Shown here one piece after another: positions 27,951 through 36,413 of a stretch of 64,000 nucleotides of DNA (position 1 is its first letter; each line of letters begins with the position of its first letter). The position numbers and the translations under genes are program-made. The DNA comes from JAEUTH01 sp044230205 (GTDB taxonomy: Bacteria > Bacteroidota > Bacteroidia > AKYH767-A > OLB10), in NCBI GenBank assembly GCA_044230205.1, contig JBGARN010000003.1, forward strand, positions 26,523 through 90,522. The letters are read 5' to 3'. The notes under the pieces were generated by a model. It searched no databases. It worked only from the letters and a program-made list of their open reading frames with translations, and was not told the DNA's origin.

Positions 27951-28964
27951 ATGATTATAGACTTAAGAAGCGATACACTTACAAAACCAACACCGGCAAT
28001 GCTTGATGCTATGTTTAATGCCGAAGTAGGTGATGATGTATTTGAAGAGGACCCAACAATAATTAAGCTGGAAAATAAAATGGCAGCCATGTTTGGCAAA
28101 GAAGCCGGTCTTTTTTGTTCCAGCGGAACCATGACCAACCAGATTGCAATACGGATAAATACGAAGCCGCAGGATGAAGTGATTTGCCATAAACATGCTC
28201 ATGTTTATTTATACGAGGGTGGTGGCATGATGAGCAACTCAAATGTAAGTGTGCGGTTACTGGATAATGAGCGGGGATTGATTGATGCAGCAACTGTGGA
28301 AGAAAATATTAATGCTGATGATGTTCACTATGCCAGAACATCACTGGTTTGTTTGGAGAATACCATGAATAAAGGCGGGGGCAGTTGTTATGATTTAAAA
28401 AGTATAGCAGCAATCAATAATGTTTGTGATAAAAACAATTTACGCCTGCACCTTGACGGTGCCAGAATTTTTAATGCCATTATAGCAAAGGGATATTCAG
28501 CAACAGAAATCGGAAAGTATTTTGACACCATATCAGTTTGCCTGAGTAAAGGTTTAGGTGCGCCTGTTGGCTCAGTATTACTCGGAACAAAGGCTGATTT
28601 AAAGCAGGCAAGGCGTGTGCGTAAATCATTTGGTGGAGGTATGCGCCAGGCAGGCTTCCTGGCAGCTGCGGGCATTTATGCTTTGGATAATCATATCGGA
28701 CGATTGGCAATTGACCATAAGCGTGCTCAACATATAGGGCAGGTGTTACAAAGCCTCAATTCAGTTAAAAATGTTTACCCTGTTGAAACCAACATCATTA
28801 TTTTTGAAACACAAATTCCTGCCGTGGAGTATCTTAAAAAACTTGCAGCCCAGGGTATTAAAGCAGCAGCCTTTGGCAAGTATGCTATACGCATGGTTTT
28901 TCATTTAGATATAAGCGATGCAATGATCGAAAGAATGGAAGAGATTTTAAAAAAAGGAATTTAA
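27951..28964 (+). CDS. ltaE: Low-specificity L-threonine aldolase
   Basis: 337 residues, standard for GLY1/LtaE (PLP fold type I; L-threonine to glycine + acetaldehyde, cytoplasmic). The N-terminal IDLRSDTLTKPTPAMLDAM is highly characteristic, with EVGDDVFEEDPT (about 24-35), LHLDGARIFNA (Asp contacting PLP) and the PLP lysine in CLSKGLGAPVGS (Lys200). The palindromic repeat element lies just upstream and may contain its promoter region. It is monocistronic and convergent with the LytTR regulator gene; no strong terminator was seen in the 178-nt gap. Confidence 0.93.
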   Translation: MIIDLRSDTLTKPTPAMLDAMFNAEVGDDVFEEDPTIIKLENKMAAMFGKEAGLFCSSGTMTNQIAIRINTKPQDEVICHKHAHVYLYEGGGMMSNSNVSVRLLDNERGLIDAATVEENINADDVHYARTSLVCLENTMNKGGGSCYDLKSIAAINNVCDKNNLRLHLDGARIFNAIIAKGYSATEIGKYFDTISVCLSKGLGAPVGSVLLGTKADLKQARRVRKSFGGGMRQAGFLAAAGIYALDNHIGRLAIDHKRAQHIGQVLQSLNSVKNVYPVETNIIIFETQIPAVEYLKKLAAQGIKAAAFGKYAIRMVFHLDISDAMIERMEEILKKGI

Positions 28965-29142
28965 AATATCCGTAATTCTAAAAGTGCATTAATCTGAGAT
29001 TCAATAAAAGTTATCACTGAGCAGATAAATTTTTTATGAGGTTGATTGTTCATTTACATTGAACTTTTGCTTTTTGCCGTTCAGATCACGCAAAGTGAAT
29101 AAATCAGTTGCACCACCAAATTGGTAATTTCAACATTGCGGC

Positions 29143-29859
29143 TTACATATTTTTTTTCCATGCATCAAGCGCTTTCAAAAACTCTTCCTTATAAGTTATT
29201 CCAATTGGAACTTTTACACCATTTATTAAAACCTGTTCGCTCTCAATAGTTTGAATATGCTTTAAAGCAACAACAAATGATTTATGAATACGCACAAAAC
29301 CTTCTTTTGGAATAACTTCAAAAACATCAGTCATATTTTCCCTGATCACTATTTTCCTGTCTTTTAAATTTACCACTAAATAGTTTCCGTCTTTTTCTAA
29401 AAATAGTATCTCATTAAGTTTTACCTGGTGTTGTTGTGGCCCGCTTTTAAGAAAAATAAATCCGGTATCATTATTAACCGCTGCAGTTGCTTTTTTACTC
29501 TTTAGTAATTGCAATTCAAAAGCCTTATTAACAGCTTTTAAAAATCGTTCAAAAGTAATGGGCTTTAACAAATAGTCCACTGCATTCAGGTTATAGCTTT
29601 CAATTGCATGTTCGCTATATGCAGTTGTAAAAATCACCATTGCTTTAGTATCAATATTTTTTTTAAAATCTATGCCTGATATGCCGGGCATATTGATGTC
29701 TAAAAATAAGAGATCAATAGTATTGTTCTGCAATACCATAAGTGCTTTAAGAGGGTCGCGGTACGTTTCAACAAGATTTAAAAAGTCAACTTTTTCAATA
29801 TATCTTTTGAGCACTTCAATAGCCTTGGGCTCATCATCTATTACGATACAATTCATCAT
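29143..29859 (-). CDS. LytTR family response regulator
   Basis: 238 residues. An N-terminal receiver domain with acidic pocket IDDEP (about 7-11) and phospho-acceptor Asp54 in FLDINMPGISG, and a C-terminal LytTR DNA-binding domain (about 135-235) with EILFLEKDGNYLVV and FVRIHKSFVVAL. It is phosphorylated by the LytS-type kinase encoded upstream; the kinase stop and this ATG share one base (TAATG), so the pair is translationally coupled. The DNA target is unknown. Confidence 0.95.
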   Translation of the reverse strand: MMNCIVIDDEPKAIEVLKRYIEKVDFLNLVETYRDPLKALMVLQNNTIDLLFLDINMPGISGIDFKKNIDTKAMVIFTTAYSEHAIESYNLNAVDYLLKPITFERFLKAVNKAFELQLLKSKKATAAVNNDTGFIFLKSGPQQHQVKLNEILFLEKDGNYLVVNLKDRKIVIRENMTDVFEVIPKEGFVRIHKSFVVALKHIQTIESEQVLINGVKVPIGITYKEEFLKALDAWKKNM

Positions 29860-30944
29860 TAAAAAAGCAGTTTAAGTGTAATTGAAAAATTCTCATTTTC
29901 TTCTATTTGTAATTCATGTTTACCGGGATAAATTAAATTTAATCTGCGCTTTACGTTTTCCAATCCAATGCCACCTTCACTGCCGGACATAGTTATTGTT
30001 TCGCGGTGTATCGCATTCACGCATTTGAAGACTACATAGCTGGAACTACAATCAATTGACAGTTTTATTATTGATTGTTTTGAAATAACTACACCATGTT
30101 TGAAAGCATTTTCAACAAATGGTATCAATATCATTGGAGCGATTAAAACAGATTTACACGTTTCCGGAAAGTCTAAAACTACATCTACTTCTTCATCCAG
30201 GTAACGCAATTTACTTAAACCAATAAAATTTTTAATGTAAGCTATCTCCTTTTCTAAAGGAACAAGTGCAGCATTGCTTTCGTAAATCATATAACGCATC
30301 ATACCCGATAATTTTGAAATACTATCAGCAAGTTCATGGTTGTCTTTTTGCTGTGCAATTGAAAATAGATTGTTTAAGGAGTTAAATAAAAAGTGCGGAT
30401 TTATTTGCCCTTTTAAAAAGACCAGCTCATATTCCAATTTTTCTTTTTCAAGATACTGTTCGCGCAAAGCCCATTGCGATTGCATTTTATAGTACTTCAA
30501 TCCAACAAATAATCCCAGGATGAAAAGATTGTCCATAAGTGCTGAGTAAATAGAATTCCAATTAAAGACATGATCCTTTATCTCCGGTGCAATAGAGTTG
30601 ATAAAATAGTTATTCCACACTGTGAAAATAATCCGGTGCACTAAAATCCCCAGTGTTATAACCACCATCGTTTTTGCAACCACATTAATTGCTTTTGATT
30701 TTGGTGTTCTGAATATGAAAAAAGCTATCGTATAACAAACAGGAATTTTTACGAAAGCAATAAGCAAGGCTTCAGGAATAAAAGTGTATTGAAAAACTCT
30801 TATCAAAGACATTTGCTTATACGATTCGGCACCGAGAAGGTATTCAACGCAACCTTCAAAAAACAAAACCAGTACCCAAAAAATCAGGTTAGTTGTTTTT
30901 TTATCGAAATTAAAAATTTGATTGCCCTTTATCATGGGTTGCAA
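29859..30944 (-). CDS. LytS/YehU-type sensor histidine kinase
   Basis: 361 residues. About four N-terminal membrane helices (about 20-160), a coiled coil, then a His_kinase domain with INPHFLFNSLNNLF (phospho-acceptor His near 197) and an ATPase domain with PFVENAFKHGV and GGIGLENVKRRL. It is an inner-membrane sensor that autophosphorylates and passes phosphate to the coupled LytTR regulator. The stimulus is unknown; the membrane part has no extracellular domain of note. The 239-nt upstream gap is shared with the divergent T9SS gene at 31184. Confidence 0.93.
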   Translation of the reverse strand: MQPMIKGNQIFNFDKKTTNLIFWVLVLFFEGCVEYLLGAESYKQMSLIRVFQYTFIPEALLIAFVKIPVCYTIAFFIFRTPKSKAINVVAKTMVVITLGILVHRIIFTVWNNYFINSIAPEIKDHVFNWNSIYSALMDNLFILGLFVGLKYYKMQSQWALREQYLEKEKLEYELVFLKGQINPHFLFNSLNNLFSIAQQKDNHELADSISKLSGMMRYMIYESNAALVPLEKEIAYIKNFIGLSKLRYLDEEVDVVLDFPETCKSVLIAPMILIPFVENAFKHGVVISKQSIIKLSIDCSSSYVVFKCVNAIHRETITMSGSEGGIGLENVKRRLNLIYPGKHELQIEENENFSITLKLLF

Positions 30945-31183
30945 TAATAACTACCGGTTTTTTTAAAAATTTAAAAATGTTATCACTTCATACAAAATAC
31001 CTGTTAACAATCCGGTTTTGAAATCCTGAATAACAAATAACACCATTTCGTATCTATAATTAAAGCACTGGTAACAATTTAATTTATGTGTGTTGCCGCA
31101 TAATATTATTGCATCCATATTAGAAAATTAAACTAAAAATCAGGAGGTGCAGCGTCAGCACTTTAAAAACTGGCAACTTACCG

Positions 31184-32071
31184 ATGAGATTTATTATAGC
31201 TGTATTGATGGTGTTGTTTTTTCTCAGTTTTTATAATTTCAAACTGAAAGCACAAGCTATCATTTGCATTCCTTATGGAATACCAGCTGTTATGGATGGT
31301 CAGATAACTGCAGGCGAATGGGCAGATGCCGATTCTATTCAGATAGCTCTTAATGCCACTCAAAATGTAACTGTAAAATTTAAGCACGATAGTTTAAATC
31401 TGTATTTGGTTTATCGAAACTATCTTGAATCAGCATTTCGTTTTCCCGAAATTGTTTTGGATGTAAATAATGATAAGAGCACTGCATGGCAAAATGATGA
31501 TTGGTGGTTTCATGTTTCGGCTACTGATTGTGAGTCAAATGGTACCCCCAGTGTTTATACCAATTGTCTTGCTGTTCAACAGGACTGGGAAGGAGTACCT
31601 AACATGGCACAAGGACCTCCAATTACAGATACCATTGAAATGCGGATTAGCCTGGCTAAAGTTGGAATCAACCTTTCTATGAATCCTGTTATCGGATTAG
31701 CTTTTGACGTAAGCAATACTGTAACTGTTTGGTCATGGCCTTTAAATGCAAACATCAATAACCCTTATACATGGGCAACCGCTGTGTTTTGCGTTGCAAC
31801 TGCCGATATAAGTCAAGCAGAACTTATACCAACTATTTTCGGTTACCCAAATCCTGCTAACTCCGATTTCCATATAAGGCTAAGTAAGAATTACGCTGAT
31901 GCAACTTTAGTCTTAAGTAATACACTCGGTGAAATTATTCACCAATTTAAATTGAACTCTAAAAGCGAAATACTGTTTAGCCGTGACAGGTTATCAAATG
32001 GCGTTTATGTTGTTCAACTAAAGAAAGGCAACAATATTTTAGCTACTGAAAAAATTATCCTTATCAACTAA
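31184..32071 (+). CDS. Secreted CBM9/DOMON-like protein with T9SS sorting domain
   Basis: 295 residues. A signal peptide (LMVLFFLSFYNFKLKA-Q) is followed by a beta-sandwich (about 30-200) whose start (IPAVMDGQITAGEWADAD) and FKHDSLNLYLVYRN match the CBM9/sugar-binding-like fold, and a C-terminal Por sorting domain (GYPNPANSDFHIRL...SNGVYVVQLKKG). It is probably a surface protein binding carbohydrate or another small ligand. No catalytic residues are recognisable. It is divergent from the LytS kinase gene and precedes another T9SS gene on the same strand by 148 nt. Confidence 0.82.
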   Translation: MRFIIAVLMVLFFLSFYNFKLKAQAIICIPYGIPAVMDGQITAGEWADADSIQIALNATQNVTVKFKHDSLNLYLVYRNYLESAFRFPEIVLDVNNDKSTAWQNDDWWFHVSATDCESNGTPSVYTNCLAVQQDWEGVPNMAQGPPITDTIEMRISLAKVGINLSMNPVIGLAFDVSNTVTVWSWPLNANINNPYTWATAVFCVATADISQAELIPTIFGYPNPANSDFHIRLSKNYADATLVLSNTLGEIIHQFKLNSKSEILFSRDRLSNGVYVVQLKKGNNILATEKIILIN

Positions 32072-32219
32072 TTAATAGAACCCCATTTAACACCAATCAT
32101 AAGTGATACAATTTTTGTCAGCAATACATAATTGTTATCTGAAAGTTACCTGTAAAAAAACAGAGCTGCTGTAACAATCAAATCATAAAATAATAAACAG
32201 GCATTTAATAACTATAGTC

Positions 32220-34010
32220 ATGATTAAAATTAATTTCTCTTCGGTAATAAAGTGCATTTTAATAAGCTGTATCTGTAATTTATCAGCAATAACATTTGCT
32301 ACGGCACAGTACTTTACCAAATTAACTACCGGGCCATTTGTCAATACAGCCGGTGATTCGCGCAGTGTTAATTGGATTGATGCCAACAACGATGGATGGA
32401 TAGATTGCTTTATCAGTAACGGTCCGCAGGGTGGGCAAAACAATCAGTTGTTTTTGAATAACGGAACCGGAAATTTTACCGCCCTGGTAAATGATTCGCT
32501 GGTGCTTGATAATACACCATCTGATGGTGCCACCTGGGCTGATGTTGATAATGATGGTGATCTTGATTGCTTTGTTGCTAACTGGTATAACATAAACAAT
32601 TTGTTCTATCTCAATAACGGTAATGCAACATTCACAAAAATTACCACCGGTGACTTAGTGAATGATGGCGGCTATTCCGAAACAGCTTCATGGGGCGATT
32701 ATGATAATGATGGTTTGGTTGATCTGTATGTTTCTAATAGTGCAGGCCTAAGCCGGAATTTTTTGTATCACAATGATGGAAACAACACATTTACAAAAAT
32801 CACTTCAGGAGCAATTGTTACCAATGGCTTTGCATCGAGAAGTGTAAACTGGACCGATATAGATAATGACGGTGATCTTGATGTTTTTGTAACCAATGAG
32901 AACAATCAGAACGAAAATATTTATCGTAATGATAGTGTTGGTGTCTTTACAAAACTCAGCACAGGTGTTTTACTCAATGATGGAAAAAATTCGATGAGCA
33001 GCAGCTGGGCCGATTATGATAACGATGGTGATATGGACGTATTTATTGCCAATGAGGGCAGTTTCAATGCACTTTATGCAAACGATGGGAATTTTAATTT
33101 TACTAAAATTACCAATGACACCTTAGTTACTACTCCTTCCTCTTCTTTTAGCTCGGCATGGAGCGATGTTGATAATGATGGCGATCTGGATTTGTTTGTA
33201 ACCAATGCATTTAGCGGCAGCACCAAACTGAACAATTACTTTTATATAAATGATGGCGCAGGTCATTTTACAAGAGAGGGCAATTCAATTATCGCAACTG
33301 ATTCGTCATGGTCATATGGATGTGCATTTGGTGATTATGATAACGATGGTTTTGAAGATCTGGCAGTAGCTACGTGTCGTTTCAATGGAATTGATGAACC
33401 GGATTTTTTGTATCGCAACGTGGGTAACACTAATAACTGGATTACAATAAAACTCACAGGTGCTCAAACCAACAAATCGGCCATAGGAACAAAAATAAGA
33501 TTACGTGCTGTTATTAATGGAAATGTAGTTTGGCAAATGCGTGAAATTTCTGCACAAACATCTTATTGCGGGCAAAATGATTTGCGGGCTCATTTTGGTT
33601 TAGCGAATGCAACTGTAATCGACAGCATTATTATTGAATGGCCTACCGGCACTATCGATATTTGTACCAATATTTTTCCCAATGCTTTTTATACAGCAGC
33701 CGAAAGTCAATGCCTTGTTCTTACAACCATAAATGAAGTAGAAATTCCCAATAGGGATTTTTTCATAGAAAGCGTTTTTCCAAATCCGGTTATTGATAAA
33801 TTGAGTTTCAAATTTCATAATGAAAAGCAGGCAACTATTACTATCAGCATAATTAACGTGTTGGGCAAAGTAGTATTGACAAAAACTATGGCAGAGAAAA
33901 GTGGTAACAACACTTTATCACTTGATGTAAAAAAGCTAAAAGCAGGTGTTTACACACTACTACTTAAAAATGAAAAGCAATCGTGCGAGGCAAAGTTTAT
34001 TAAGCAGTAA
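32220..34010 (+). CDS. Secreted FG-GAP/VCBS repeat protein with ASPIC/UnbV domain and T9SS sorting domain
   Basis: 596 residues. A signal peptide is followed by about seven VCBS/FG-GAP propeller blades with the calcium-binding core W.D.DNDGDLD (ADVDNDGDLDCF, GDYDNDGLVDLY, TDIDNDGDLDVF and others; about 45-390), an ASPIC/UnbV domain (WITIKLTGAQTNKSAIGTKIRL...HFGLANATVIDSIIIEWPTG, about 400-490) and a C-terminal Por domain (FPNPVIDKLSF...KAGVYTLLLKN). It is a calcium-dependent surface propeller, CRTAC1-like, probably for adhesion. It is the last gene before the 687-nt non-coding gap that opens the accessory island. Confidence 0.9.
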   Translation: MIKINFSSVIKCILISCICNLSAITFATAQYFTKLTTGPFVNTAGDSRSVNWIDANNDGWIDCFISNGPQGGQNNQLFLNNGTGNFTALVNDSLVLDNTPSDGATWADVDNDGDLDCFVANWYNINNLFYLNNGNATFTKITTGDLVNDGGYSETASWGDYDNDGLVDLYVSNSAGLSRNFLYHNDGNNTFTKITSGAIVTNGFASRSVNWTDIDNDGDLDVFVTNENNQNENIYRNDSVGVFTKLSTGVLLNDGKNSMSSSWADYDNDGDMDVFIANEGSFNALYANDGNFNFTKITNDTLVTTPSSSFSSAWSDVDNDGDLDLFVTNAFSGSTKLNNYFYINDGAGHFTREGNSIIATDSSWSYGCAFGDYDNDGFEDLAVATCRFNGIDEPDFLYRNVGNTNNWITIKLTGAQTNKSAIGTKIRLRAVINGNVVWQMREISAQTSYCGQNDLRAHFGLANATVIDSIIIEWPTGTIDICTNIFPNAFYTAAESQCLVLTTINEVEIPNRDFFIESVFPNPVIDKLSFKFHNEKQATITISIINVLGKVVLTKTMAEKSGNNTLSLDVKKLKAGVYTLLLKNEKQSCEAKFIKQ

Positions 34011-34697
34011 ATTATTTTATTATGTAAACAATTAATGCTTACACAAAGCCGAGCGGAACAGTAATTTGAAAATTTATAGATTGTTTAAAGCGCCCTAATC
34101 ATTCTATTACTCATTTTTATAAACCTATTATTGCTTTATTCTGCTGACAGGTGTTTAACATAAAGGATTACTTCGGCAATTACAACCTAACCGGTTTAGT
34201 ATTTTATGTTTTTTTATCATGAGTAAACTGTACCGGGTAAATTCCTTTTGAAAGCCTTCTAAATTGGTTCTAAGATCACCGGCACATCACTTATTTATAT
34301 TCTTAGTTTTAAAATAGGCGCGTTGAAAGTTCTTTTTGGCATGTGGTCGGGTTGCACTAAACCATAGTTAGCTGAAATAAATTGTGCGTTGACACTGCTA
34401 GCTTACAATAACAGACCAATTATAAAAAGGTAAGTTTTTCTTGTGTTGGTTTATTTCCTTTTAAAGATAAGTAACAATTGTTATTATTGCTTCATTCATT
34501 TACACTGGCAACCCAAAAAATTATTACTCCTGGTGGCAAAAATACACAGTGTTAGTACAATTTATTTATAGACTTGAAATTGGATAATGTTGTTTATCCG
34601 CATGGTTGGCGACAAACCAGGCTGATATGTTTTGCTGAAATGAGTAGATATTAATTATGTATTATAATTGAAAGGCCATAAACACCGCAATTGATTC
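34011..34697. other. 687-nt non-coding gap upstream of the nSTAND island
   Basis: No convincing reading frame, tRNA, tandem repeat or terminator with a T-run was found on either strand. The base composition resembles the surroundings. It must carry the promoter of the downstream TIR-like/nSTAND operon; an undetected small RNA cannot be excluded. Confidence 0.5.
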
Positions 34698-36383
34698 ATG
34701 AAAACTATAAAAATATTTATTGCCTCGTCTTCTGAGCTTAAGAGCGACCGTGATGAGTTTAGGATGTTTATCAGCAAAGAAAATGACCGACTGCATACTC
34801 AGGGAATATATCTTGAGATTGTACAATGGGAAAATTTTCTGGATGCTATTTCTGATACACGTCTGCAGGATGAATATAACAATGCAATACGCGAGTGTGA
34901 TATAGTACTCTGTTTGTTTTTTACTAAAGTCGGAAAATTTTCCGCTGAAGAATTTGACACTGCGTACCAGGTTTTTAAGGATAAAGGAAAACCTAAAATC
35001 TGGACTTATTTTAAAAATGCACAAATCAATACGGGTTCAATAACCGATGAAATCAATACGTTGCTTGCATTTAAAAAGAAGATTGGCGACCTGGGACATT
35101 TTTATACAGAATACACCAATATTGATAATCTTATAAATAAGTACCGCAGCCAACTCGATAAATTTCTACCAATGTATCAGGGTGCAGTAATCACTAATGA
35201 TGCAACGATTAATGAGAATAAGCTGCCTGTAAAAAACACTTTTAATGAAGTGCTTACTGCCAGGTTAATTGAAGCCATCAAACCTTATAACAGAAACGCA
35301 AACGATTTTTTAAGCTTAAACAGTAACTGGCAAAGCAGTGCCGATTTAATTAAACAGGCCATGCAGCTGATCATTTCCGGATACGTTGGTATCATTGGTT
35401 TACGGTTAAGTAAATTAAGAACTATTGGTTTAGAAGATTATTCTGAGAGTAAGATGAAACGTTACCTCGAAAACTGCCAGCTTACTGTTAAACATGCATT
35501 GCAACTTGTTTGCTATACGCTTGTTTCAAGTTTATGGGATCAGCAGAAAAAAAACAGCCGCCAACTTTCACAGGCACACATAAATATTCTTAATAAGTTT
35601 TTTAAAAAGACAGTCGAAGAGTCTGTATCAGAATATGCTGAATTATTAAAAACACTTTTAGATATTTTTTCTGAAACTAAATTTGAATTGCCTGTTCATC
35701 AGTTGAATCAACTTCAACAACAGCTAAATTCTGATAGTGCTTTTATGCAAGCATGCACACGCTTAACTAATCTGAGTGAAAAATTAACATCGGGAGTTTA
35801 TACTTTGGATGATTGTTCACAAGCGGAAAATGACGTAGTGATTGTTTTAGAGCATTTCAGTTTTTTGGCAGAGTATAAATTAATTTCAATTAAAGACATT
35901 GATTATGCCATGAAAAGAAATGATAGCGAAGGAATTTACCTGCACAATTACACTTTATTGGATGGCGAAAGCAAGGCCAACAACAGCCAAACAAAAGTGA
36001 GGATAGAAAATACACCTGTAATTTCTTATTCGGTGTTACTGTGCAAAGGTAACCTGCGTCAAAATATCAACCTCGATCCTTTTATTATTGATTACAATTC
36101 TCTGGCATTAACAGGCGGTTCAAAAGTTTGCATCTTTTCTTGCTGTGGTACGGCTAAGGACAAGGTTTTGAATTACAGTTTTATTGAGGATAACAGTATT
36201 ATGCCCATACGGAAATCAAATAACGCAAAGCCCGATGAAAAGGATACAGTGGCTGTGAACAGTTGGCTATCAATTGAAGGAAACAAGAAGGATATGAATC
36301 TTGACAATGTGATTAAGTTGTTTGAAGATGCTCAAAAATCATTAACGGGTTTGGAAGAAAACATAATACAGGATGAACTATAA
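34698..36383 (+). CDS. DUF4062/TIR-like N-terminal domain protein, conflict-system associated
   Basis: 561 residues, no signal peptide or membrane helix. Residues 1-110 look like the DUF4062/TIR-like Rossmannoid domain: IKIFIASSSELKSDRDEF (strand 1 and helix), IVQWENFLDA, a DIVLCLFF strand, and KFSAEEFDTAYQVF, where the acidic pair (Glu84/85) sits where TIR NADases place their catalytic Glu. The remaining 450 residues are mostly helical (about 190-420), then a more beta-rich end (about 420-500), not recognised. It lies 30 nt upstream of the nSTAND ATPase gene, so the two form an operon. I infer a sensor or effector partner of the STAND protein; NAD cleavage is a possibility, not shown. DUF4062 proteins of unknown role are the alternative. 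Confidence 0.75.
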   Translation: MKTIKIFIASSSELKSDRDEFRMFISKENDRLHTQGIYLEIVQWENFLDAISDTRLQDEYNNAIRECDIVLCLFFTKVGKFSAEEFDTAYQVFKDKGKPKIWTYFKNAQINTGSITDEINTLLAFKKKIGDLGHFYTEYTNIDNLINKYRSQLDKFLPMYQGAVITNDATINENKLPVKNTFNEVLTARLIEAIKPYNRNANDFLSLNSNWQSSADLIKQAMQLIISGYVGIIGLRLSKLRTIGLEDYSESKMKRYLENCQLTVKHALQLVCYTLVSSLWDQQKKNSRQLSQAHINILNKFFKKTVEESVSEYAELLKTLLDIFSETKFELPVHQLNQLQQQLNSDSAFMQACTRLTNLSEKLTSGVYTLDDCSQAENDVVIVLEHFSFLAEYKLISIKDIDYAMKRNDSEGIYLHNYTLLDGESKANNSQTKVRIENTPVISYSVLLCKGNLRQNINLDPFIIDYNSLALTGGSKVCIFSCCGTAKDKVLNYSFIEDNSIMPIRKSNNAKPDEKDTVAVNSWLSIEGNKKDMNLDNVIKLFEDAQKSLTGLEENIIQDEL

Positions 36384-36413
36384 ATTCATTTTCATTTCGA
36401 AAATATAAACAGT

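Noticed and set aside
31141..31149. AGGAGGTG as a Shine-Dalgarno site for the gene at 31184
   Set aside because: It is about 35 nt from the start codon, and Bacteroidota rarely rely on such sites.
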